Origin: Jannaschia pagri
GTDB taxonomy: Bacteria > Pseudomonadota > Alphaproteobacteria > Rhodobacterales > Rhodobacteraceae
Assembly (NCBI RefSeq): GCF_019655435.1
Contig: NZ_BPFH01000004.1
Span: 124,001 to 188,000 of the forward strand
Direction: 5' to 3'
DNA length: 64,000 nt
Under the pieces are notes generated by a model that worked only from the letters and a program-made list of their open reading frames with translations, was not told the origin of the DNA and made no database searches. Positions 1 to 7,004 of this stretch are shown piece by piece (positions within the stretch are counted from its first letter, which is position 1; each line of letters opens with the position of its first letter). The translations under genes were made by a program, and so were the position numbers.

Positions 1-466
1 CGGTGGGGTCGGGCACTTCTTCGCGCCGCAGGGCAACGACGTCGATTGTGGTGGGCGCACCGGCGATGATGCCAAGGGCTGCGGCGGCATCCGAAGACAG
101 CTGCAGCGACGGCCCAGGATTTGACCGTTCACGCTTGAACAGGGCGCCGATCACGAATTTGCCGTTGGATTCGTTCCGAATGATGACCCGTTCAGGGTCT
201 TTCACGCCAGGCGCGGCAACCCAGACGCCACCCAGTGACGGCCTGCCGTCCCACAGCGCGCGGTCATTGGCCTGAAACACCTCGGGCGCTTCGATGTCGC
301 GTTCGATCAATTGGACGCTGCTGCTGCTCACGGAACTGGCCCGCGTCGCATCGCCGCCCCCGCCGGTGGTCGCCTGACACCCGGCTAGGACGGCCACAGC
401 CGCAACGGTTCCGAGAAAACGAACGGTGACTTTGGGGGCACCAACCCACTGATTTGCCTGTCGCAC
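1..466 (-). CDS. SPOR-type lipoprotein, 3' end missing
   Basis: The reading frame enters from the left edge, so the C-terminus is absent. I place the start at GTG 466-464, giving a basic N-terminus, a hydrophobic stretch (residues 17-28) and a lipobox LAGC with the lipidated Cys at residue 30. A Ser/Gly-rich linker follows, then a conserved block beginning at about residue 50 (LWDGRPSLGGVW) and a second block rich in SSDAAAALG. From memory this resembles Rhodobacterales lipoproteins that end in a SPOR peptidoglycan-binding domain; that domain would lie outside the window, so its presence is inferred. The likely location is the outer membrane or periplasm. The shine-dalgarno is weak (AGGA just before GTG), so the start is uncertain. 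Confidence 0.6.
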   Translation of the reverse strand, partial: MRQANQWVGAPKVTVRFLGTVAAVAVLAGCQATTGGGGDATRASSVSSSSVQLIERDIEAPEVFQANDRALWDGRPSLGGVWVAAPGVKDPERVIIRNESNGKFVIGALFKRERSNPGPSLQLSSDAAAALGIIAGAPTTIDVVALRREEVPDPT

Positions 467-580
467 TGTCCTGCGCCCCGTGCTCTGCTCTGCCGTGGTG
501 GCCCGTTGATCGCGCCTACCACCTTGAGACATAGCGCATTTCCGGCGATCTGTGAACCCTTTGGCCCAGACACCCGGATC

Positions 581-1837
581 CTAGGTCTGCGTATCTTGCG
601 GAATGGCCTCAAAAATGCGGCCCATCTTTGTCTTCACCTTAAAGAACCCGGCGGTGGCATAGGGCCAAGCGGCGGCGTCCCAGGCCCGCACGGGGCGCAC
701 GACCGGGCTGGGCAGACGCGGTGCAAGGCGATCCAGCTGTTCGCGCGCGGGGCCGACGGGCGTATAGGGCACGACGATCTGTTCCAAGCCAGCGTCCTCG
801 GCCCAAGCGAGGATATCCTCCGGATCTGCGGTAACTGGACCGGTCTCGCATCGCTCCGCGCAGCGGGCCAGCGCATCCTGTGCCAGGTCGCTGGTAAATT
901 GCGTCACGTGCGACGAGACGGCCAAAGGCGACCGCCCGTCCGGCGCGATTAGAACCGCCGCCGTCGCAGGTCGCAGCCCCCGAGACCACAGGAAATTCGG
1001 ATGAAGGTCGTCCTCCGTCATCAGCAGACCCGTGCGCAGGGCTGGGTCCCAGGTCGCGTCCTCGGGAACCGGCGCGGGTGACGGATGCTCTGGCCCCTCC
1101 AAGGGCGTCACCTGATCTTCGCGCGCCAACTGATGGCCGAGCGTCTCCGCGTCCCACCGCCCGTCGGTATATTTCGCGATGTTCGAGGCACGCGCCCGAT
1201 ATACCTTGCCCCGGGTATGCAGCCCCGCCACCCACCGCCAGGACAGCGTGTTTGAGGCAGGATCGCCGTCCAAAAGATGCCGCAGAAAGAAGTCGGCCCC
1301 CAACTGCCAGGGCAGCCGTAGCGTGTGCATCCAGATCGAGGCGAACCACATCCGGGCGTGATTGTGCAGGTAGCCCGTCTCGACCAGTTGCTTGGCCCAA
1401 TGGTCAAAGGGAGCGATGCCCGTCCGACCTTCGCAGGCATCTTCCCAAGCGGACCGCAAGCCGCCTTCGGTCGCCAGCCGGTCCTGGGCGCGGGTCAGGC
1501 CTTGGCGGTAGTCCAGCCAGATCGACGGGCGCCGCTCCAACCAGCTTTTGAAGTAGGTGCGCCAGAGGACCTCTTGCAGAAATTTCTCGGCTGTGGAGGG
1601 CGCGTACTTGTCCAGTACTGCCCCGGCCACCTCTGCTTCGGTCAAGGCGCGATGGCGGATATAGGGCGACAGGACACTGACATGGGGGTGTCCCGGCAGA
1701 TCGTGATTGCGCCCATTGGCATAGGCGCGGCCAGCCCCGGGCAGAAACGCATGGAGCCGGTCCAAGGCGGCGGCCCGTGTTGCGGGCAAGCGGACAGGCT
1801 GATCAATGGCGGGCAGGGGGAGTTCGGTCTCTAACAT
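581..1837 (-). CDS. Photolyase/cryptochrome-like FAD protein with permuted domain order
   Basis: 418 aa. Residues about 20-230 match the helical FAD-binding domain of the photolyase/cryptochrome family, including TGYLHNHARMWFAS (155-167) and DGDPASNTLSWRW (190-202). The usual N-terminal alpha/beta antenna-binding domain is absent in front. Instead residues about 268-412 look like that domain placed at the C-terminus: LLMTEDDLHPNF at 271-282 resembles the ILYWMRRDLRLSDN start of a normal photolyase, and RAWDAAAWPYATAGFFKVK at 384-402 resembles the EPWTVETGSGGYYKVYTPF end of it. A conventional photolyase is encoded at about 32.8 kb for comparison. The role (DNA repair or light sensing) is unknown. 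Flavin binding is inferred from the conserved motifs. The gene stands alone between the lipoprotein gene and a gene remnant. Confidence 0.8.
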   Translation of the reverse strand: MLETELPLPAIDQPVRLPATRAAALDRLHAFLPGAGRAYANGRNHDLPGHPHVSVLSPYIRHRALTEAEVAGAVLDKYAPSTAEKFLQEVLWRTYFKSWLERRPSIWLDYRQGLTRAQDRLATEGGLRSAWEDACEGRTGIAPFDHWAKQLVETGYLHNHARMWFASIWMHTLRLPWQLGADFFLRHLLDGDPASNTLSWRWVAGLHTRGKVYRARASNIAKYTDGRWDAETLGHQLAREDQVTPLEGPEHPSPAPVPEDATWDPALRTGLLMTEDDLHPNFLWSRGLRPATAAVLIAPDGRSPLAVSSHVTQFTSDLAQDALARCAERCETGPVTADPEDILAWAEDAGLEQIVVPYTPVGPAREQLDRLAPRLPSPVVRPVRAWDAAAWPYATAGFFKVKTKMGRIFEAIPQDTQT

Positions 1838-2050
1838 AGGGCGGCAGTTAGGCCAGCCGGGTTATCCGTCCAGGTCCCTTGCCCGGGGGCGACCCTGCAC
1901 CGCAGGGCTTGGAATTGCTCTTCGTTACGAGCGTGTCGCGGCACCACCCGCTTTTGGCGCGGGACTGGCAAAGGATCGCTTTGCCGACATTGGGCGCAAG
2001 TTATCTGGCGCGAGCGGCGACTGAGGGGTGCGAAAGGAGAGGAGGCAAGT

Positions 2051-2095
2051 ATGAAGCTGTTGCGGGCCCGTCCCTACGATCATGTGCCCTGGTGA
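2051..2095 (+). pseudogene. Possible hutD/ves N-terminal remnant (14 codons)
   Basis: A very strong ribosome-binding region (AAAGGAGAGGAGG, about 2033-2045) precedes ATG 2051, but the frame reads only MKLLRARPYDHVPW before TGA at 2093. HutD/Ves cupins typically begin with a similar LRA..Y..VPW stretch followed by KNGGG. Here the match stops exactly at the Trp, and nothing after the stop looks like the rest of the family. The simplest reading is a gene whose body was deleted, leaving its translation start. It could also be a short leader peptide. The rest of 1838-2149 holds no gene I can support. Confidence 0.3.
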
Positions 2096-2149
2096 TCGGT
2101 ACGACCGCAGGTCGACGCCAATCTCCGCCGCGATGAGGTCAGCACTGCT

Positions 2150-2866
2150 TTACCTACCGTCCCGTAGCGCCTTGAACTGCTGGATGTGGTCGATGTTGAC
2201 GAAATCTAGCCCGAGGTCGATCGCCTGCTGGAACAACACTGGGTCGTCTCTGTCTGTCCAGAGCTGGGTGCAGATGCCGCGCTCTTTGCATTCGGCGACC
2301 TCCTCCGCGTTGAGGGTTTCAGCAAAGAATTCCACGATAGCCGCGCCATGTCGCGTCGCCAGATCATCAATGCTGTCGCCGCTGGCCCGGTGAACCATCT
2401 GGGCAACATCCGGCGCGTGGCGTGCCATATCCTGGCGCATCTGCGGATCGAACGAACAGGTCATGCAGCGATCTGCGAGGCCCAGGCGGTCGACAACAGC
2501 TGCGATGGCGGCGCAATCGGCCTGTTTGACCTCAAGGTAGAACCCGCCCGCGACGCCTGACAACTCCGCCAAGAACGGCTCCAACCGAGGCAGGGTGGTG
2601 CCCGCAAAGGCCGGATCGAACCAGGACCCCGCATCCAATTGGTCGATGTCCGTAGAGACCATATCGGTCAAGGGGCCGGTGCCATTGGTCGTTCGGTCTA
2701 CGGTTTCATCGTGCAAGACATAGAGCACGCCGTCGCGCGACTGCCGAATGTCCAACTCGATCCAGTCGCCGCCCATGGCAATGGCGCGGTGGCCGCTGAC
2801 AATCGTGTTTTCCGGGGCTTCGAGGCAGGTGCCGCGATGGCAGATGATCCTGGGTGTTTGGGGCAT
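2150..2866 (-). CDS. ugpQ: Glycerophosphodiester phosphodiesterase
   Basis: 238 aa, the usual length of the cytoplasmic bacterial GDPD family. It should hydrolyse deacylated phospholipid diesters to glycerol-3-phosphate and an alcohol. The TIM-barrel active-site residues are visible: HRG at 10-12, PEN at 18-20, E37 and D39 in WIELDIR, and H52 in VLHDE. No signal peptide is seen, so the enzyme acts in the cytosol. It lies alone between the gene remnant and clpX. A Ugp-type glycerol-3-phosphate importer is encoded in this window at 42.3-46.6 kb, which would supply substrates, but the two are not linked. The symbol is by family resemblance; other GDPD paralogues exist. Confidence 0.85.
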   Translation of the reverse strand: MPQTPRIICHRGTCLEAPENTIVSGHRAIAMGGDWIELDIRQSRDGVLYVLHDETVDRTTNGTGPLTDMVSTDIDQLDAGSWFDPAFAGTTLPRLEPFLAELSGVAGGFYLEVKQADCAAIAAVVDRLGLADRCMTCSFDPQMRQDMARHAPDVAQMVHRASGDSIDDLATRHGAAIVEFFAETLNAEEVAECKERGICTQLWTDRDDPVLFQQAIDLGLDFVNIDHIQQFKALRDGR

Positions 2867-2979
2867 GGCTGGATCCTCTGGGGCAGATGGCCAGCCGGTC
2901 GCGTAGCCACAGGCCAGCCCCCAATCCGCGCAACCCGGTCGGTTTCCGGCCGGGCCACGGGGTGTTTGTCAGCCGGGGC

Positions 2980-4245
2980 TTACCCCGCCGTGGCAGGCTC
3001 TTTCTGATCGTCGGAGTGGATCAGCAGGGGCTTCACCTCGCGGCGCACGGCCTCTTCGTTGACGACAACTTCGTCCACGGTTTCCATCCCAGGCAGTTCG
3101 AACATCGTGTCCAAAAGAATGTCTTCCATGATCGACCGCAGGCCCCGCGCACCGGTCTTCCGCTCAATGGCGCGTTTGGCGATGGCTTGCAGGGCGTCGT
3201 CGGTGAAGGTCAGCTTCACGTTCTCCAACTCGAACAAGCGCTGGTATTGCTTGACCAGGGCATTCTTCGGCTCCGTCAGGATGACCACGAGCGCATCCTG
3301 GTCCAGATCGGTCAGCGTCGCGATGACCGGCAGACGACCAACGAATTCGGGGATAAGCCCGAACTTCAGCAGGTCCTCTGGCTCCAACTCTTTGAACGCC
3401 TCGCCCACGGTCTTCTCCTCGGGCGCCTTCACGTCCGCACCGAAGCCCATGGACGATCCCTTGCCGCGTTGGGCGATGATCTTGTCGAGACCGGCAAAGG
3501 CGCCGCCACAAACGAACAGGATGTTCGTCGTGTCCACTTGCAGGAATTCCTGCTGCGGGTGCTTGCGCCCCCCCTGCGGCGGCACGGAGGCCACGGTGCC
3601 TTCCATGATCTTGAGCAGGGCTTGCTGCACGCCCTCGCCCGAGACGTCGCGGGTGATGGACGGATTGTCCGACTTGCGGGTGATCTTGTCGACTTCGTCG
3701 ATATAGACGATGCCGCGCTGCGCCCGCTCCACGTTATATTCCGACGCCTGCAGCAGCTTGAGGATGATGTTTTCCACATCTTCGCCCACATACCCCGCCT
3801 CGGTCAGCGTGGTCGCATCGGCCATCGTAAACGGCACGTCCAAAATCCGCGCCAGCGTCTGGGCCAGCAACGTCTTCCCGCAGCCCGTCGGGCCGATCAG
3901 CATGATGTTGGATTTGGCCAGTTCGATGTCCGACTTCCCGGCGTGGTCCAAACGCTTGTAATGGTTGTGGACGGCGACCGACAAAACCCGTTTCGCGTGT
4001 TCCTGACCAATCACGTAATCGTCCAGAACTTCGCAAATTTCGCGCGGGGTTGGCGTCCCGTCAGAGGTCTTGAGCCCCGCCGCCTTGGTCTCTTCGCGAA
4101 TGATGTCCATGCACAACTCGACGCATTCGTCGCAGATGAACACGGTCGGTCCCGCAATCAGTTTGCGGACCTCATGCTGAGATTTACCGCAGAAACTGCA
4201 ATAGAGGGTGTTCTTGCCATCCCCAGAATTGTTATTGTTGGCCAT
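2980..4245 (-). CDS. clpX: ATP-dependent Clp protease ATP-binding subunit ClpX
   Basis: 421 aa AAA+ unfoldase that feeds substrates to ClpP. The N-terminal zinc-binding domain has Cys16, Cys19, Cys38 and Cys41. Walker A is GPTGCGKT (118-125), the pore loop is GYVG (151-154), and Walker B is IVYIDE (179-184). The ClpP-contacting loop reads MGF at 266-268 where many ClpX proteins have IGF. The gene lies downstream of clpP on the same strand, with about 230 bases and an intrinsic terminator between them, so it probably has its own promoter. The start ATG at 4245 follows AGGAGG on the minus strand. It is expected to work with SspB and the tmRNA tag, both encoded near 25 kb. Confidence 0.97.
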   Translation of the reverse strand: MANNNNSGDGKNTLYCSFCGKSQHEVRKLIAGPTVFICDECVELCMDIIREETKAAGLKTSDGTPTPREICEVLDDYVIGQEHAKRVLSVAVHNHYKRLDHAGKSDIELAKSNIMLIGPTGCGKTLLAQTLARILDVPFTMADATTLTEAGYVGEDVENIILKLLQASEYNVERAQRGIVYIDEVDKITRKSDNPSITRDVSGEGVQQALLKIMEGTVASVPPQGGRKHPQQEFLQVDTTNILFVCGGAFAGLDKIIAQRGKGSSMGFGADVKAPEEKTVGEAFKELEPEDLLKFGLIPEFVGRLPVIATLTDLDQDALVVILTEPKNALVKQYQRLFELENVKLTFTDDALQAIAKRAIERKTGARGLRSIMEDILLDTMFELPGMETVDEVVVNEEAVRREVKPLLIHSDDQKEPATAG

Positions 4246-4415
4246 GGTTTAAGCCTCCTCGATGGCGTGCCGAGCCGCTCGCGCCCGGACTGCGGGGGTG
4301 CCCCGTCCCCGCCCTAAAAATCCGTCATTTCAGGCACCCTAGAAACTTCGCCCCCGGGCCACAATGGCAAAAACCCGAACATATGGACGCGTGTGTCTCG
4401 GTTGCGCAGGGCGAT

Positions 4416-4450
4416 GAAAAAGGGGGCTTGCGCAGCGCGCTAAGCCCCCC
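4416..4450 (-). terminator. Intrinsic terminator of clpP
   Basis: Read on the minus strand, the arms GGGGGCTT and AAGCCCCC (outer stem 4422-4449) are closed by a short GC-rich inner stem and followed by a run of five T (4417-4421). It lies just after the clpP stop. This is a textbook rho-independent terminator and separates clpP from clpX. Confidence 0.85.
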
Positions 4451-4472
4451 GGTGCCTAGGCTGTCGGCGCAG

Positions 4473-5120
4473 TTAGTCCGCTGCTTTGTCCTCGCCACCC
4501 GTGTCCGGGCCGCCACGGCTTTCGACGATCTCGTCGATATGGCCCCAATCCTTGGCCTCTTGCGGGGTCATCCAGGTGTCGCGGTCCAGCGCCTTTTGCA
4601 CCGTCTCGCGATCTTGGCCCGCATGCTTTTCATAGAGGCGATAGAGACGTTCACGGGTCTGTTCGATGTGCCGCGCGCTGATCAGGATGTCCGAGGCCAT
4701 GCCCTGGGACCCGCCCGAGGGTTGGTGAACCATGATCTCGGAATGGGGCAGGGCGTAGCGCATCCCCTTTTCCCCGCCGATCGCGATCACCGACCCCATG
4801 GAGGCCGCCATCCCGCAGATCAGCGTGGAGACCGCCGGACGGATGTACTGCATCGTGTCGTAGATCGACAGGCCAGAGGTCACCACACCCCCGGGCGAGT
4901 TGATATACATGCTGATTTCCTTGGACGGATTCTCCGCCTCCAAATGCAGCAATTGGGCCACGATCAATTGCGACATGCCGTCATGGACGGGACCGTTCAC
5001 AAAGATAATGCGCTCCTTCAGCAGGCGGCTGAAGATGTCATAGGCCCGTTCGCCCCGGCTGGTCTGTTCGACCACCATGGGCACGAGGTTGTTCTGGAAG
5101 TGTTCGACTGGATCGCGCAT
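4473..5120 (-). CDS. clpP: ATP-dependent Clp protease proteolytic subunit ClpP
   Basis: 215 aa serine peptidase that assembles into the two-ring proteolytic chamber used by ClpX. The catalytic triad is visible: Ser107 in GMAASMGS, His132 in MVHQPSGG, and Asp181 in DRDTWMTP. Length and spacing are normal for a housekeeping ClpP. The N-terminus has the hydrophobic and axial-loop residues needed for ring gating, and the acidic C-terminal tail (GEDKAAD) is typical of variable ends. It is upstream of clpX in the conserved clpP-clpX order, but an intrinsic terminator follows its stop, so co-transcription is probably limited. Confidence 0.97.
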   Translation of the reverse strand: MRDPVEHFQNNLVPMVVEQTSRGERAYDIFSRLLKERIIFVNGPVHDGMSQLIVAQLLHLEAENPSKEISMYINSPGGVVTSGLSIYDTMQYIRPAVSTLICGMAASMGSVIAIGGEKGMRYALPHSEIMVHQPSGGSQGMASDILISARHIEQTRERLYRLYEKHAGQDRETVQKALDRDTWMTPQEAKDWGHIDEIVESRGGPDTGGEDKAAD

Positions 5121-5291
5121 CTGCTTGTGCCCCTTCGTGTGCCCGGTCGCGCCTGTCGCGGCGGGCCCTGTCGGCGAAACCTATGGCGACCGTCTGGGGG
5201 CTTCAAGCGAATGCGCATAGTTTGCCGGAAGTTGACGCGCCGGGATCAATCAGTTGACCGACCCTCGTGAGATTGGGATAGGCTTAAGCCC

Positions 5292-5993
5292 ATGGGATAT
5301 GACGCGATTTTGACCGCGCTCGCGGATCCGACGCGGCGCGCGATCCTGGACAGGTTGCGACAGGGGGCGAGGCCGGTCGGCCAGATCGCGGCCCCGCTGG
5401 CCGTGACGCGCCCGGCTGTGTCGCAGCACCTCAAGGTGCTGGTGCAGGCCGGTCTGGTCACCATGACACCCGATGGTCGGCGAAATCTCTATGGCTTGGC
5501 CCCGGGTGGGGCGGCGCCCCTGGTTCGCTGGCTGGGCGCCCTATCGGCGGTCGAGGTCGCGACACCCACGGGGGGATTGCATCGCTCCCTCGCCGTGCGG
5601 ATCACGCCGTCCGAGGCTTGGCAGCTGTTCTGCGATGATCTGACCCTATGGTGGCCCGTTTCGACCATATCCCAATCCGCCCTGGCTGAGGGCGCCTTGC
5701 CCCAAGCGGTCGAGTTAGAGGCCCGCAAGGGTGGCCTCTGGCGTGAAACCCTCTTTGATGGCAGCAGCGCGCCCTGGGCCACCGTGGTGGAGGCCATTCC
5801 GGCAGAACGCCTGGTTTTGGAGTGGTCCCTGCTGGCGCCAGCCCCGGTGACGGTCACCTTCGCGGCGGAACCGGATGGGACACGCATCACCTTGAACCAC
5901 GCCTCCGATGCGCCAGAGGCGGCAGACTTATGGGATCTTGTGTTGATGGAACGGTATGCCGCCGCCGCAGCCTCCAGCCTCTCAAACTTCTAA
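5292..5993 (+). CDS. ArsR-family winged-helix regulator fused to an SRPBCC domain
   Basis: 233 aa. Residues 1-90 form an ArsR-type winged helix (LADPTRRAILDRL, then the recognition region AVTRPAVSQHLKVL). Residues about 97-233 look like an AHSA1-type SRPBCC (START-like) domain, with a WWPVST segment and the usual VTVTF and TRITLNH strands. In many bacteria these are two adjacent genes; here they are one polypeptide, so ligand binding and DNA binding may be joined. It is divergent from clpP and has no obvious operon partner; the next gene is convergent. The ligand is unknown. The ATG at 5292 is the first codon of the ArsR homology, which supports the start. Confidence 0.85.
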   Translation: MGYDAILTALADPTRRAILDRLRQGARPVGQIAAPLAVTRPAVSQHLKVLVQAGLVTMTPDGRRNLYGLAPGGAAPLVRWLGALSAVEVATPTGGLHRSLAVRITPSEAWQLFCDDLTLWWPVSTISQSALAEGALPQAVELEARKGGLWRETLFDGSSAPWATVVEAIPAERLVLEWSLLAPAPVTVTFAAEPDGTRITLNHASDAPEAADLWDLVLMERYAAAAASSLSNF

Positions 5994-6009
5994 GGGCAAG
6001 GACGCGGTC

Positions 6010-6999
6010 TTAGCGAACCCACAGATTCTCGCGCTTCAAACGGTTTCGGATCGCCTGTTCTTTCCGGGGAAGGTTCGCTCGGTCGAACAAGGCCCGGGCC
6101 TTCGCGCCCTTCGGCTGATATATGAACCGCTTGAAGGGTTCATGGTCCTTCAACACGCGCTTGATCCGGTTTGGCGCCGCCGCCGCCTCAACGGCTTCAA
6201 TCACGTGATCGGGCGCCGTAGCGTACATAAGAGGCATGAACCGGTAATGAAAACTGTGGGTTCCGTCAAAGACCCCATCCGCGATGCCACCCTTGTCGCC
6301 TGGACGCCCACCGCCCAATTCCTGGATGGCCAGCGGTAAGGCGGCCTGGTCGAGCCACGGGTCGAGCGTCTGCACGGCGATCTCGCTCGGGGGATCGTCG
6401 CGGATCATCAGGGCCGCGTCCAGGAAGGCGCGATGGAACCGATGCGCGTCGGCCCCGAAAAACCATCCGGCGTTGAAGTACAAATACCGACGCCAGTGTT
6501 CATCCGGCCAAGCCAGATCGAGCGTGTCTTCCAGGCGATTGCCGCGCCGCCGATGCAGGGCGCCCCAGATTTCAGTATATCCAGGGCCATAGAGTTCGAT
6601 TGTAGGCCAGGTGTTCTCTCGCTTCATACTGGCCGAGGGCCGCGTCACATCGATGTCCAACGTCGCCAAGTCGCCTGTGATCACAGTATCGGTGTCGAAG
6701 AAAACGAAGGGCTCTGCGGGTGCGGCGGCGAGGGCTTCGATCTTGTTCCCCTGGGGATAGGAGCTGCCGAAGTGATTGGTCTCGAACGGCAGGATCTCTG
6801 CCCCAAGGTCGCGGAGCAGGTCCAATTGCGGCCCCTCGGGCAAGCGTGGGTCGTCTGACCAGCGTGGTCCGGGCTGTGGTTCTGCCACCAGCAGGCGCCC
6901 AGACCAAAGGGGCGCATGATGCCTGAGCGTCGCAGCAAAAAGGACCGCCTCATGCAGCAGGCGTCCGCGTTGCGCGACGATCAGGATATTGGCGTCCAT
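6010..6999 (-). CDS. Glycosyltransferase-like protein (GT-A fold, DTD motif)
   Basis: 329 aa with no membrane segment. The region NKIEAL...FVFFDTDTVI (85-107) resembles the nucleotide-sugar and metal-binding part of GT-A glycosyltransferases, with the DxD motif D102-T-D104. Later it has YFNAGWFFG and HSFHYRFMP, similar in position to the acceptor-side motifs of GT8-like proteins. I recognise it only as a conserved roseobacter protein; donor and acceptor are unknown. The stop of valS lies within 10 bases of its start on the same strand, so the two are probably transcribed together. A second, different GT8-like gene sits at 25.8-26.8 kb. Confidence 0.6.
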   Translation of the reverse strand: MDANILIVAQRGRLLHEAVLFAATLRHHAPLWSGRLLVAEPQPGPRWSDDPRLPEGPQLDLLRDLGAEILPFETNHFGSSYPQGNKIEALAAAPAEPFVFFDTDTVITGDLATLDIDVTRPSASMKRENTWPTIELYGPGYTEIWGALHRRRGNRLEDTLDLAWPDEHWRRYLYFNAGWFFGADAHRFHRAFLDAALMIRDDPPSEIAVQTLDPWLDQAALPLAIQELGGGRPGDKGGIADGVFDGTHSFHYRFMPLMYATAPDHVIEAVEAAAAPNRIKRVLKDHEPFKRFIYQPKGAKARALFDRANLPRKEQAIRNRLKRENLWVR

Positions 7000-7004
7000 G
7001 GTGA

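Noticed and set aside
1879-2136. 85-codon frame in the gap before the GDPD gene
   Set aside because: No ribosome-binding site, no domain, and mixed composition; the only translation signal in the gap belongs to the short stub at 2051.
2854-4317. 487-codon frame antisense to clpX
   Set aside because: Mirror of clpX with no domain of its own.
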